Source of the DNA: SpSt-398 sp041752235
GTDB taxonomy: Bacteria; Bacteroidota; Bacteroidia; Chitinophagales; Chitinophagaceae
Assembly: GCA_041752235.1 (NCBI GenBank)
Contig: JBGSHM010000020.1
Location: 37,341-101,340 of the forward strand
Reading direction: 5' to 3'
DNA length: 64,000 nucleotides
Positions 17,278 through 26,700 of this stretch are shown piece after piece; within the stretch, counting starts at the first letter, position 1; every line of letters starts with the position of its first letter. The position numbers and the translations under genes are program-made. Below the pieces are notes generated by a model that saw only the letters and a list, made by a program, of their open reading frames with translations, was not told the origin of the DNA and made no database searches.

Positions 17278-17522
17278 AGCCTTCAAAACATTTTAACCTG
17301 CTTTTCGATTTAGAACATAATTGGATTGACATTAACTGCCCGAATTGCAATTATAGTTTTGAGGTTCAAATAATTGACGCAAAATTACAGTGTACTGTTA
17401 TTTGTAATAATTGCAAATCCAATATTCAACTTGTCGATCAAACAGCCTCTGTTCACACATCTATAAGTAGCATCAATCAGTCATTCAAGGACCTAGAAAA
17501 TATTTTCAAAAATTTTAAGTAA
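17259..17522 (+). CDS. Small zinc-ribbon protein, operon gene 2
   Basis: This 87-residue protein starts at TTG 17259 inside the end of the preceding gene; there is no ATG in frame, so the exact start is uncertain. It carries two CxxC knuckles (CPNC at about 28-31 and CNNC about 20 residues later), which form a zinc ribbon. A Ser/Gln-rich helical tail follows. The stop TAA overlaps the ATG of the next gene (TAATG), a sign of coupled translation. Its likely role is as an accessory or DNA/protein-binding partner of the nuclease-like protein downstream (inference). Confidence 0.6.
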   Translation: MEHFFVKPSKHFNLLFDLEHNWIDINCPNCNYSFEVQIIDAKLQCTVICNNCKSNIQLVDQTASVHTSISSINQSFKDLENIFKNFK

Positions 17523-18493
17523 TGTATTACGGTCATAACCTAAGAAGCAATTTACAAGAATGGCGAAATCGACTTTATAAGTCTAACTATGAGAACATTA
17601 ATAATAATTATCGCTTTTTCATTGATAGGCTTAAAAGCACTCCTGTGGTTCACTCAATCCTACAAAGTGCAATTGATAATAATCCAATAACATCTGAACA
17701 AATAGATGAATATCATAACCATATCTTTGATTACACATCAGGTGGAGAGATTTCATTTCAAAGTGAAGTACATGCTGCGGCAGTAATTTATAGCCTCCAT
17801 TTATCATTCATAGAAAAAAATTATGAGGGAAGAGTTTTATGCCAAAATTTAGGCAGTGGAAGTAGGTTTGACGAAAATTTAAATGGATTTTTAGACAACT
17901 ACATTGAACCAATTGTAAATTTCATACATGACAAACTTGACGAAGCTAATTTTGTTCTTTATCTTTTAGAAAAATATAAGAAAAGAACTGAATGGTTTTT
18001 TCATAAACCCTTAATAGAGAAATATAGAATTGCTACGCAAAATTATGAACAGATATTTGAGGATAATTTAAGATTATACTTATTTGACCAAGGGATAGAT
18101 AATCCATTTTCAACTCCGAAATCAACATCAGGAAGGGCAGATATTGTAGGTTTAATCGACAGTAAAGACCCTTTGATTCTAGAAATTAAATTATACGATT
18201 CTGAAAAAGGTTATAGAAAAAATAGGGTTATTGAGGGTTTCAGCCAGATTGTTAAGTATTCAAATGATTATAACAAAAATGTAGGTTACTTGGTTATATT
18301 TAATGTTGACAATGTAGAAATTGAAATTCGGTCGGAAGATTCAGATAAAAACTTTCCTGCCAAAATATTATTCAACAACAAAGTATACTATTTGGTATTC
18401 ATAAATTTAAATTTCGACACTTCGGCAAGTAAAACAGGAACACTTAAAGTTGAAGCTATTACAAAGGACGAATTAACTAAAGAAGCTGTATAG
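17522..18493 (+). CDS. PD-(D/E)XK nuclease-fold protein, operon gene 3
   Basis: This is a 323-residue cytoplasmic protein. The C-terminal half shows the restriction-endonuclease-like signature in order: a Glu in FEDNLRLYLFD (about 180), Asp in GRADIVGL (about 207), ExK in LILEIKLYD (about 221-223) and Gln in GFSQIVKYS (about 241). All four expected catalytic positions are present, so it is probably an active Mg-dependent nuclease. The N-terminal half is helical with no recognised domain. With the two genes before it, coupled by overlaps, it could form a restriction or other defence module (inference). It is followed directly by an inverted-repeat element. Confidence 0.75.
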   Translation: MYYGHNLRSNLQEWRNRLYKSNYENINNNYRFFIDRLKSTPVVHSILQSAIDNNPITSEQIDEYHNHIFDYTSGGEISFQSEVHAAAVIYSLHLSFIEKNYEGRVLCQNLGSGSRFDENLNGFLDNYIEPIVNFIHDKLDEANFVLYLLEKYKKRTEWFFHKPLIEKYRIATQNYEQIFEDNLRLYLFDQGIDNPFSTPKSTSGRADIVGLIDSKDPLILEIKLYDSEKGYRKNRVIEGFSQIVKYSNDYNKNVGYLVIFNVDNVEIEIRSEDSDKNFPAKILFNNKVYYLVFINLNFDTSASKTGTLKVEAITKDELTKEAV

Positions 18494-18499
18494 ACTAGT

Positions 18500-18704
18500 A
18501 CAGCAGCCAACATTGGTATTGCCAATAGTGGGGCTTGACATTGGAGCAATCGGCAGCGGTAATTCTGCTCAGCTGCGGTTCGGGGCTTGACCTGCAAAGC
18601 CCAGCATTAGTTCTTAATATTTAACTTTATCAAAAAGCCAGGCAGTGGTTCCGGCGGACGGAATTCTATTTCCCCATCATCGGCAATACCTGATCGTTAG
18701 CTGT
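18500..18704. repeat. Cassette-separating inverted repeat B
   Basis: The left arm (18500-18533) begins ACAGCAGCCAACATTGG and continues through TATTGCCAATAGTGGGG. The right arm (18672-18704) reads CCCCATCATCGGCAATACC, then TGATCGTTAGCTGT. The outer ends ACAGC..AAC and GTTAGCTGT mirror each other. The element starts 7 bp after the nuclease stop and ends about 50 bp before the next ATG. A structured middle (GGGGCTTGA, CAGCGGTAATTCTGCTCAGCTG) is also present. Confidence 0.75.
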
Positions 18705-18756
18705 AATTTTATGGCAACACTGATCAACAGAAACTACCGGGCAAATAATAATAAAT

Positions 18757-20139
18757 ATGGACTTCTCATTCCACTTACAACAAGGACAGCAACTGTTAAA
18801 GAAACAGGACGCAACATCAATTAAAAAAGCATTAGAGCATTTCAAAAAAGCAAATGAAATGACAGAGGACGAACACGTTGGAAAACCTAAAATCCTTTAT
18901 CATTTAGCACTTGGAAACTATCTAATTGGGAATATTGAAAAGTCTTATAAAATTGCTCACAAAGCAAAACGAAGTATTGATATTGCAATTAATAATAGTA
19001 TGTTTTCAATGGACAATATGAGGCAAATGCTTGGCGAAGGCGACATTGATGCTTTGATAAACCATATTGACGATAAATTTCCGCAAGCAGTTTTGTTCAC
19101 AGACACAGATGACGATGACTTTGATGAAAATGAATTAGACTTTGCACTTTTAAACCAACTTTATGAAACAATAGAAAAAGAGGAAGTAAAACCTCAATTT
19201 TCAATCGACAGTTTGAATGAAGAAGTGTTAATGGCAACATTTTTCGGTTTAAGTAGAACTAATGATGAATTGGTTTACTTCGACAAATTGAAAGGAGATG
19301 TTTTGAGTTATGTTCAAGGTTATTTTTCATCTCATATTGGCGACCAAAGTATCGCAAACAGAAGACTTGTAAATAAAATAACCAATAGTGAGCCAACCGA
19401 TTTCGTTGATGAGGATAGATTTGTTTTAATTGACAGACTTAAATTATCTGAATTTCTTGAAGAATATAAAAAACAAACTAAAGGTAAGGAGCCGTTTTAT
19501 TCGTTTGTAGAGTATTTTTCAGTAGAAGTCTTAAAAGATTTGACATATGATAATGATTTGACAATTGACGACCTGGCAAATAGCAACCATCTTCAAAATA
19601 AATTCCACGAATTGTTTGGACAAAAATATCAAAGTAGAGTTTCAGAGTTGAGAGAGGACTATACAAGAATTTTTCAAAACACTACAAAAGCATTAGCTGT
19701 GAATTGGATTAAACAAAACATTCCCAACACAAACGTAAACAATCAAACAAAAGGTTCAAATATGAAATTAGATTTCGTTTTCAAATCTTCTGATCATTTA
19801 CGCTATGAAAATGGCAAACACGTATCTGGACCACATGGTGGTGCAAGAAGAGCAGTAAAAGTTGAGCCTAATATTAACGGAGGAGAAGGCGTTTCTGTTA
19901 CAATGTATAACCTTGACGGCAATCATCCCGTTTGGCAAAACAATGTTCAAATGGCACCAAAGCAAATGAAAGTTATAGAGCAAACAAATGACAAAATCGT
20001 TTTGCGTGGTTATGGACACGATGCAATGGGTAGTTCATTTGCTGACTATGGTTTGACAATTAAACTGAAAAACGGACAATTAGAAAACTGCATTTTGCAT
20101 ATGCACGACAGAGGTGTTGATATAGAATATTTACCTTGA
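18757..20139 (+). CDS. Uncharacterised protein with TPR-like N-terminus
   Basis: The 460-residue protein has no recognised enzymatic motif. The first about 75 residues (QQGQQLLKKQDATSIKKAL...LYHLALGNYLIGNIEKSYKIAHKAKRSI) look like two TPR-type helical hairpins. An acidic stretch (DTDDDDFDENELD) lies at about 117-129. A helical middle follows, and a beta-rich C-terminal domain of about 110 residues (MKLDFVFKSSDHLRYENG...GQLENCILHMHDRGVDIEYLP) with conserved-looking GHDAMG and His/Asp. It forms a one-gene cassette between two inverted-repeat elements, and composition is AT-rich. Role unknown. Confidence 0.65.
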   Translation: MDFSFHLQQGQQLLKKQDATSIKKALEHFKKANEMTEDEHVGKPKILYHLALGNYLIGNIEKSYKIAHKAKRSIDIAINNSMFSMDNMRQMLGEGDIDALINHIDDKFPQAVLFTDTDDDDFDENELDFALLNQLYETIEKEEVKPQFSIDSLNEEVLMATFFGLSRTNDELVYFDKLKGDVLSYVQGYFSSHIGDQSIANRRLVNKITNSEPTDFVDEDRFVLIDRLKLSEFLEEYKKQTKGKEPFYSFVEYFSVEVLKDLTYDNDLTIDDLANSNHLQNKFHELFGQKYQSRVSELREDYTRIFQNTTKALAVNWIKQNIPNTNVNNQTKGSNMKLDFVFKSSDHLRYENGKHVSGPHGGARRAVKVEPNINGGEGVSVTMYNLDGNHPVWQNNVQMAPKQMKVIEQTNDKIVLRGYGHDAMGSSFADYGLTIKLKNGQLENCILHMHDRGVDIEYLP

Positions 20140-20153
20140 CACGAAGAAAAACT

Positions 20154-20287
20154 ACAGCTAACAAGGGCTTGCCAAAAGCGGGGCTGAACGGCTTCGATTG
20201 AGCATTTATGCAAGGTTCAACATTAGTAATTCTATTGAACTTTTGTGCTAAAATTCACCACCTTCGGCAAGCCCCGAACCGTTCACA
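20154..20287. repeat. Cassette-separating inverted repeat C
   Basis: The left arm ACAGCTAACAAGGGCTTGCC (20154-20173) pairs with GGCAAGCCC (20266-20274). A second nested pair is GAACGG with CCGTTC, and a third is GTTCAA with TTGAAC. The right end reads CGAACCGTTCACA. The left end ACAGCTAAC is the inverted complement of the GTTAGCTGT at the right end of element B. Confidence 0.75.
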
Positions 20288-20354
20288 ATCTGTGATACGC
20301 TTAACTATATATGTGGCTTATTTCCATTAATTGTCTTTTACTTATCCTTTAAAG

Positions 20355-20861
20355 ATGATGACCGGTTCTAATAAAACCCCAATTATAAAGACCTCCTTCC
20401 CCCCAATTTCAAACGAAAACACACGCATCCTGATTTTAGGATCCTTGCCAGGTGATAAATCCCTGGAACTTGCCGAATATTACGGCCATCCCAGAAACCG
20501 CTTCTGGAAGATTCTATCTGCCATTACAAATAAGGAGCTGCCGGTTACCTATGCGGAGAAAAAGGAGTTTCTACTAAAGTCCGGCATCGGCGTTTGGGAC
20601 GTCGCGCATAAAGCTACCCGAAACGGGAGCCTGGACAGTGCTATAAAAGATGAGGAACCAAATGACCTGGATGCCTTTATAGCCAATCATAAAAACCTAA
20701 CCGTCATCGGCTTTAATGGAAAGAAGGCTGAAGTACTTTTCAATAAATTCTTCAATAGGCAAAGTGGTTTGAGGTATGTTTCCTTACCCAGTTCCAGTCC
20801 GGCAAATGCGGGTATTAATTTTGAGGATATTTGTACTTCCTGGAGCCGATTGCTATTTTAA
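20355..20861 (+). CDS. Uracil-DNA glycosylase superfamily, hypoxanthine-DNA glycosylase type
   Basis: The 168-residue protein is of the UDG superfamily, resembling DNA-deoxyinosine (hypoxanthine) glycosylases. Motif 1 is ILGSLPGDKSLELAEYYGHP with RNRFWKIL following, the family's hallmark. Motif 2-like LPSSSPAN lies near the C-terminus at about 150. It excises deaminated bases from DNA. I start at ATG 20355 (MMTGSN); an upstream TTG is less likely. Base composition is closer to the core genome than that of its neighbours, so this cassette may have a different source. A second superfamily member lies at 30.6 kb. Confidence 0.85.
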   Translation: MMTGSNKTPIIKTSFPPISNENTRILILGSLPGDKSLELAEYYGHPRNRFWKILSAITNKELPVTYAEKKEFLLKSGIGVWDVAHKATRNGSLDSAIKDEEPNDLDAFIANHKNLTVIGFNGKKAEVLFNKFFNRQSGLRYVSLPSSSPANAGINFEDICTSWSRLLF

Positions 20862-20926
20862 GGCGCTATTGGGTTGCTTGTACCAAAAGATTAAATTTTG
20901 CATTTTTGCACTCCTATCCTTTGCGT

Positions 20927-21097
20927 ATGGACCCAAACAAATTCAAAATATCATTCAGGGAATTGTCCTACCAGAACAGCCGTATTCTTGCGCAGCAAAC
21001 TCCAATCAGCTTTGAACAAGCTTTTAAGCAAGTACAACGGTTAAAAAAATCCCCGAAGGTGAAAGACTCATCAAAGAAAGGGAGGAGCAATTCCTAA
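20927..21097 (+). CDS. Small basic hypothetical protein
   Basis: The product is 56 residues from ATG 20927 (MDPNKFKISFRELSYQNSRI). The C-terminal third is strongly basic (RLKKSPKVKDSSKKGRSNS). There is no recognised domain. An AT-rich stretch with CATTTTTGCAC precedes it. The protein could be a nucleic-acid-binding small protein or a non-functional reading frame. It lies 66 bp after the glycosylase stop, so it may share its transcript. Confidence 0.45.
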   Translation: MDPNKFKISFRELSYQNSRILAQQTPISFEQAFKQVQRLKKSPKVKDSSKKGRSNS

Positions 21098-21112
21098 TTA
21101 ACATTACCGTAA

Positions 21113-21229
21113 ATGTCATACCATAAAAACCTCGTCGTCTTAAACAAAAACAATGCGCCCTTACCTGCTGCTGCCATCTTCAAAGTCGAGAAAGGCCAGA
21201 TCGTAGCCAACTACCCTGATGGCGAATAA
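21113..21229 (+). pseudogene. C-terminal fragment of a SnoaL-like gene
   Basis: An open frame of 38 codons ends NKNNAPLPAAAIFKVEKG followed by QIVANYPDGE and TAA. It aligns with the last 35 residues of the 16073-16453 product (NKNSPPLHAAAIYKVEKG, then LIVAVYFVGE). The rest of the gene is absent. The fragment and the downstream 110 bp form the right copy of the island-flanking direct repeat. The divergence shows it is a homologous but not recently duplicated copy. Confidence 0.8.
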
Positions 21230-21345
21230 GTGTTTTTACTTAGTCGGATTAAAATCATACTTGAATTTTTTTGTGGAATGAGAAAGATGGATATCTTTCT
21301 GGGAACCTTATCCATTGTCCTGCCTAACCGAGAGATTCCACCTTA
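21165..21345. repeat. Right copy of island-flanking direct repeat
   Basis: It matches 16380-16560, including GGCGAATAAGTGTTTTTAC, ATATCTTTCTGGGAACC and ATCCATTGTCCTGCCTAACC. The similarity weakens but continues to about 21525, where GCGTAAATGCACGCGTTAGC corresponds to 16728-16747. The 4.7 kb between the copies contains five genes. Confidence 0.8.
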
Positions 21346-21560
21346 TTGTTTCTTTAGATAATCCCCGCTTTCGGTTATTGAAACTGGGATAGACTTGTAT
21401 TGAGTGTGCAAGATGGTGTGAATTAAAATACAATAATCCTTATTGCAAATCACTGAGTGCAAATCAAATATTAAAGGTAATTTGGTAACTGCGTAAATGC
21501 ACGCGTTAGCAGTAATTATTTCGACAGTCCGCACCAACTCAAAAGTCAAAATTGACAAAT

Positions 21561-21884
21561 ATGGAGTTAAAAGAATTTATTAAAGAGACATTAGTTTAAA
21601 TTACTAATGGAGTAATGGCAGCCCAAGAAATTATTAAAGACACTGGGTGTTACATTAACCCTGAGGGCTATCATATTGGAGAACAAGTGCGTCATGGCTA
21701 TGACAAAGAATATCCGCATGTACAAAAAATAAAAATGAGTATAGCAATTAATGTAATCGAGAATAATGAAAAAAAAGCTGGTTTAGGAGTTGTATCTGCA
21801 ATTATTAGTACAGGCGTTGCAAGCAAGACCAATGAAAGTAATAGGGTAACAAATCGAAATGAATTTGATATACCTCTAAGTTAG
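21561..21884 (+). pseudogene. Small protein gene interrupted by one in-frame TAA
   Basis: ATG at 21561 opens MELKEFIKETLV, then a TAA at 21597-21599, then ITNGVMAAQEIIKDTG in the same frame to the stop at 21884. The full reading would give 107 residues. The sequence across the stop is continuous with what looks like one small protein of the type starting MELKEFIKETL.QI. The TAA is one change from CAA (Gln). Translation could restart at ATG 21615, giving 89 residues that end in NRNEFDIPLS. Either the gene is inactivated or it is shortened. No function is known; the protein has a Gly/Ala/Val stretch (KAGLGVVSAIIS). Confidence 0.7.
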
Positions 21885-21914
21885 CCCGTCATGGACATAA
21901 AAAAATAAAACATT

Positions 21915-22211
21915 ATGGAATCAAAAAGATATTTAGAAGAAGATTTTAATGCCTTCGTTAAAGAATTAATCAACAACAAAAGATTGAATGATGCAAAAGA
22001 AGAAGGAATTGCCTCCTTGGTTTTGGACAAAGGATTTGAATCGCTATCTGACAAACAAAAGTTTGTATTTGAAAAAGCAATAAGCCACTATGTTTATGAC
22101 GAATGCAGTAGATGCGGACTTGAAATTCCGTGGAGTGAAATGTCGGCTGCAGAAGACAATGGCGCAATGTGTAGTTGGTGCCAACAATTAAGCAGAAATG
22201 ATAAGGACTAA
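21915..22211 (+). CDS. Small zinc-knuckle protein
   Basis: The 98-residue protein is helical with a C-terminal pair of CxxC motifs (CSRC at about 72-75 and CSWC at about 89-92) separated by an acidic loop (GLEIPWSEMSAAEDNGAM), as in DksA/TraR-like or HNH-associated zinc knuckles. It lacks an HNH catalytic motif. The gene begins 30 bp after the preceding interrupted gene and probably shares its transcript. An inverted-repeat element starts 4 bp after its stop. Confidence 0.6.
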   Translation: MESKRYLEEDFNAFVKELINNKRLNDAKEEGIASLVLDKGFESLSDKQKFVFEKAISHYVYDECSRCGLEIPWSEMSAAEDNGAMCSWCQQLSRNDKD

Positions 22212-22215
22212 AACT

Positions 22216-22415
22216 ACCGGTAACATTGCATTGGCAATATGGCGGGACGACGAATAAATTCTCAGCTTTTGTTCGCTATTCGGCTTCGGTTTCGGCAGAC
22301 TAATAACGCCAAGCTGCTGAATAAACAATGAGCTTTTGCATCGTAAACCAAAAGCTGTACCAGGCAGACGGAACACAGAATACCACCACATCGCCAATGC
22401 TTCAACGTTATCGGT
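22216..22415. repeat. Cassette-separating inverted repeat E
   Basis: The left arm ACCGGTAACATTGCATTGGC (22216-22235, continuing AATATGG) mirrors the right arm CCACATCGCCAATG, CTTCAACGTTATCGGT (22386-22415). Much of it matches element G at 30.5 kb. Relative to G it has an internal block of about 70 bp (about 22299-22367) with its own hairpin, AGCTTTTG/CAAAAGCT. Confidence 0.8.
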
Positions 22416-22477
22416 CATTTTATTGGCGTCCGTGCAAGCATTAAACCGACAGGACGCTAAAACATAAATTAGACGAC

Positions 22478-23743
22478 ATGAACGAAATCATTTGCCCGAA
22501 TTGCAAGAAAGCTTTTAAAGTTGACGAAGCAGGTTTTGCTGACATTCTTAATCAAGTTCGTGACCACCAATTTGAGGAGGAGTTGTTAAACCGACTGGCA
22601 CTTGCCGACAAAGAAAAAGAAAGTGCTGTAAAATTAGCTGAGGCAAATGTTAGAAGCTCCTTACAAGAACAACTTGCAAATAAAGACAAGGAATTGACTG
22701 AACTCAAAGCACAAAAGGACGTTGAACTTTCGCAAAAAATATCACAAAAAGACACAGAGTTGCAGCAACTTAAAGCAAAACTTGACAACGCAGAAATTGC
22801 ACAGAAATTAGCTGTAACGGAGGCAACTCAAAAAATTGAAAAGGAAAGAGACAACTTGGTAAATGTGGTCAAAGTGAAAGACACCGAAAAACAACTGCTT
22901 GAAAAATCATTAAACGAAAAATATTCTGCTGAATTAAAAGAGAAAGATGCAATCATAAAACACAAAGACGATGAAATTGCTCTACGAAAAGATATGAAGT
23001 TGAAGCTGTCTACCAAAATGATTGGCGAAACTCTTGAACAGCATTGCGAAACGGAGTTTAATAAACTTCGTGCAACAGCTTTTCAAAGAGCATATTTTGA
23101 AAAAGACAATGACACAAAATCAGGTAGCAAAGGCGATTTCATTTACAGGGAAACAGACGAAGCGGGGAATGAAATTATTTCCATAATGTTTGAGATGAAA
23201 AATGAAGGAGATGAAACAGCAACAAAAAAAAGAAACGAGGATTTTTTAAAAGAATTAAACAAAGACCGCATAGAGAAGAAATGCGAATACGCTGTTTTGG
23301 TTTCTCTTTTAGAAGCAGAAAATGAATATTACAATTCAGGAATTGTGGATGTATCACACAAGCACAACAAAATGTATGTTATCCGTCCTCAGTTTTTCAT
23401 TCCAATTATTACACTACTTCGCAACGCAGCAATGAACTCACTGCAATACAAAGCAGAACTTGCTTTGGCAAAAAATTAGAACATAGACATTACCAATTTT
23501 GAGGACAAGCTTCTCAAATTCAAGGATGGCTTCTCAAAAAATGTAATTTCAGCCCAAAGTCATTTTGAAAAAGCTATTGAGGAAATAGATAAGTCAATTG
23601 CCCGAATGCAAAAAGTAAAAGAAGAGCTGACTACGAGTTCAAACCAATTAAGGTTAGCAAATGACAAAGCAGATGATTTAACCATCAAGAAATTAACTCA
23701 TGGCAACCCAACAATGAAAGCTAAATTTGATGAACTCAACTAG
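22478..23743 (+). pseudogene. DUF2130 nuclease-like gene with one in-frame TAG
   Basis: The frame opens at ATG 22478 and stops at TAG 23477-23479 after 333 residues. It then continues without break for 88 codons (NIDITNFEDKLLKFKDG to NPTMKAKFDELN) to TAG 23741. The downstream part is the C-terminal helical segment expected of DUF2130 proteins (about 420 residues in total), so the TAG lies inside the gene. The order is an N-terminal zinc knuckle (CPNCKKAF), a long coiled coil (about 30-170), then a PD-(D/E)XK-like core with GDFIYR and FEMKNE (about 228-250). The core is complete before the stop, so a truncated protein might keep some activity. It lies 12 bp upstream of the Hhe-type helicase gene, presumably in the same operon. 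Confidence 0.8.
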
Positions 23744-23755
23744 TATAACAGACTC

Positions 23756-26700
23756 ATGCAAGAACATTCTTCTCTTCTATTACACAAGCAGACACTGCCA
23801 TTTTTAAACATTTCATTGTATCTGAACGACATTAGACCTGTTCAGTCATTGAGTATTGAAAATACATCTGAAAGTAATTCCGCCCACATTGTTGTTAAAA
23901 TAACTTCCGACATTCCTTGCATTGACCCGTTTGATTACATTGTTCCATTTATTCCTGCGAAAAATCAAGTAAAAATTCCGTTGGATGGATTGAAAGTAAG
24001 CCGTGATTTTCTAAACAAATTATCCGACACTGAAAAGGCAAATTTCAACATTGAAGTTATTGAAAATGATGCAGCAATTATCAAAGAAAGTATTGCGATA
24101 AATGTTTATCCATTAGAGTATTTTGGTGGGTTTCAAATTTTGCCTGAATTGATTGCGGCATACATTACTCCTAATCATCCTTTCATCTATCATATAAAAA
24201 GAAAGGCGGTTGAAATTTTAGAAAAACAAGGATTAAAAACCGCATTTGAAGGTTACCAGAGCAATGACACTGAACGGGTGTTGCAAATGATGTCTGCAAT
24301 CTATTCGGCAATACAAGGTGAGGAAATAGTTTACAGTTCATTGCCACCTGGGTATGAGGAAATGGGGCAAAGGTTGAGGTTGCTGAACACCATTAGGAAA
24401 GAAAAATTCGGTAACTGTATTGACATTAGCTTGTTGTTCGCTGCTTGTTTAGAAGCAGTTGACTTAAATCCAATTCTGATAATTGTTCGTGGACACGCAT
24501 TTATTGGATGCTGGTTGCAGGACGAAAAGTTTTCAGAAGCTATCAATGACGACAAGACTGCCATTACAAAACGGCTTTCAAAAGGCATTCGTGAAATGGT
24601 TGCCGTTGAAGCAACAAGCGTTTGCAAGGGCAATAAAATCAAGTTTAGTGATGCACTAAACGCAGGCGAAGCTCAGTTAGTTCAAAAAGAAGATTTTTTG
24701 CTTTCAGTAGATATTAAAAGAGCAAGAACATTACGAATACGTCCGTTGCCATTACTTACAAACGGAACGGGAACTCAATTAGATGAAGAAGCAATAAAAC
24801 AGACCGAAACGGCTGCGATGGAAAACCGTTTTGAAATTGGCACTATTTACCAAGACGAACTGCTACAAGGCAAGCACCCGAAAACAAAGCAAAAAATATG
24901 GGAGCGTAAGTTGTTGGATTTGTCACTCCGCAATAATTTGCTCAATCTGCATTTCACACGAAATATGTTACAGTTGGTTGATATTGACATCAACCATTTA
25001 GAAGACACTTTATCGGATGGGAAAAGTTTTTCAATTATGCCTAATCCTAATGCAGAAGTTTTGCGAAAATATAATTTTTTCAGTCAGCCACTACATCACT
25101 CATCTCCGCTGTATCAACTGGCAAATGATGAGTTAAAACATAATCGGTTACTCACTCATTACCATCAGCAAGATCTAGACAACATTCTCGTTTATATTCA
25201 TAAAAATGCAAAACAAGCCATTGAAGAAAACGGTTCAAGCACTTTGTATTTAGCCGTAGGGTTACTTAAATGGTTTGACCGAAAAACACCTGAACAAGCA
25301 AGATACTCACCTATTCTGCTTTTGCCTGTTGAAATCAGTCGCAGGTCTGTCAACAGCAAGTTCACATTAAAAAGCCGAGAAGAAGAAACGATGATAAACA
25401 TCACACTGGTTGAATTTCTTCGGCAGGAGTATGAGCTAAATTTAGGATCATTAGAACAATTACCAACTGACGACAAAGGCGTTGATGTAGCAAAAGTGAT
25501 GGGTATTCTTCGCAGGGCTATTATGCAGTTGAAAGGTTGGGATGTAGAAGAGCAATTAGTGCTGGGTAACTTTTCTTTCAGCAAGTTAATTCTTTGGAAA
25601 GACATTGTAGTGCATCAGGAAGAATTGCTAAAAAGTGACATGGTTCGTAGTTTAGTTGAAGGCAAATTAGCATTCAATGAAAGCTACGAGCCACATTCAG
25701 CAAGCGATTTTGATAGTATTCATTCGCATAATATAGTGTTGCCCATTGCGACAGATGTTTCGCAAATGGAAGCGGTGCTCACGGCACAACAAGGGCGTAG
25801 TTTTATTTTACATGGTCCTCCAGGAACTGGGAAATCGCAAACCATAACCAACATTATTGCTGATGCTTTGTATCGTGGGAAACGGGTATTGTTTGTTGCA
25901 GCAAAAAAAGCTGCATTAGATGTTGTTAAAAGGCGATTAGAGCAAATTGGGCTTGCACCGTTTACATTGGAACTCCATTCCAATAAATCCAAAAAATCGG
26001 ATGTATTAGCACAATTATCAAAATCAATTGAAACAGCAAAACTTACACGGACAGCCGATTTTCAACAAGAAGCCAAACGTTTAGATACAGCTAAAAAAGC
26101 AATTAGCGATTATGTAAATGTTTTACATAAAAAACAGCAAACAGGTTGGAGTTTATATGACAGCATAACTGCTTTAGAAAATTACCACGATAAAAAGTTC
26201 TCAAAGAATTTTATTTCTGAAACCGTTCTGCAACAACTTAACGCAACACTTTGGCAACAATGGACAGATTGGCTTCCGCAATATCAATCGATAGCAAGGT
26301 TAATTGTTCATCCATCTGAGAACCCACTGACTGCTTTGAATTTGTCGCAGTATTCTTCTTCGTTAATTGATGAAATTTCTGCACACACTCAAAAACTATT
26401 GAACGTTTTGCCTGATGTTGAAAGTAAATCTCAATCATTGGCAAAGGCAATATTTTTCCCTTTTTCCATACAAGCAAAATCGGAGTGGGAACAATTTGTT
26501 CAAGTCGTTATCGCTTTCCAAAAACTACCCGACATTCCCTTAGAATTTGTTCAGTATTTATCTGATAAAGAAAATTACAGCGTGTATGAAGAATGGAGCA
26601 AAGTATTCAATCAATACCAAACAATTATAAGCCACTTTTTAAAAGAATACAACCGCAATATTTTAACCTCAAATGTTTCAGCGATAGAAACTCAATGGAG

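Noticed and set aside
22478..23743. Selenocysteine or other programmed recoding of the two in-frame stops, suggested by the presence of selD
   Set aside because: The stops are TAG and TAA, not TGA. There is no SECIS-like stem placed after them that I can recognise and no selA/selB/selC in the window. SelD is explained by MnmH.
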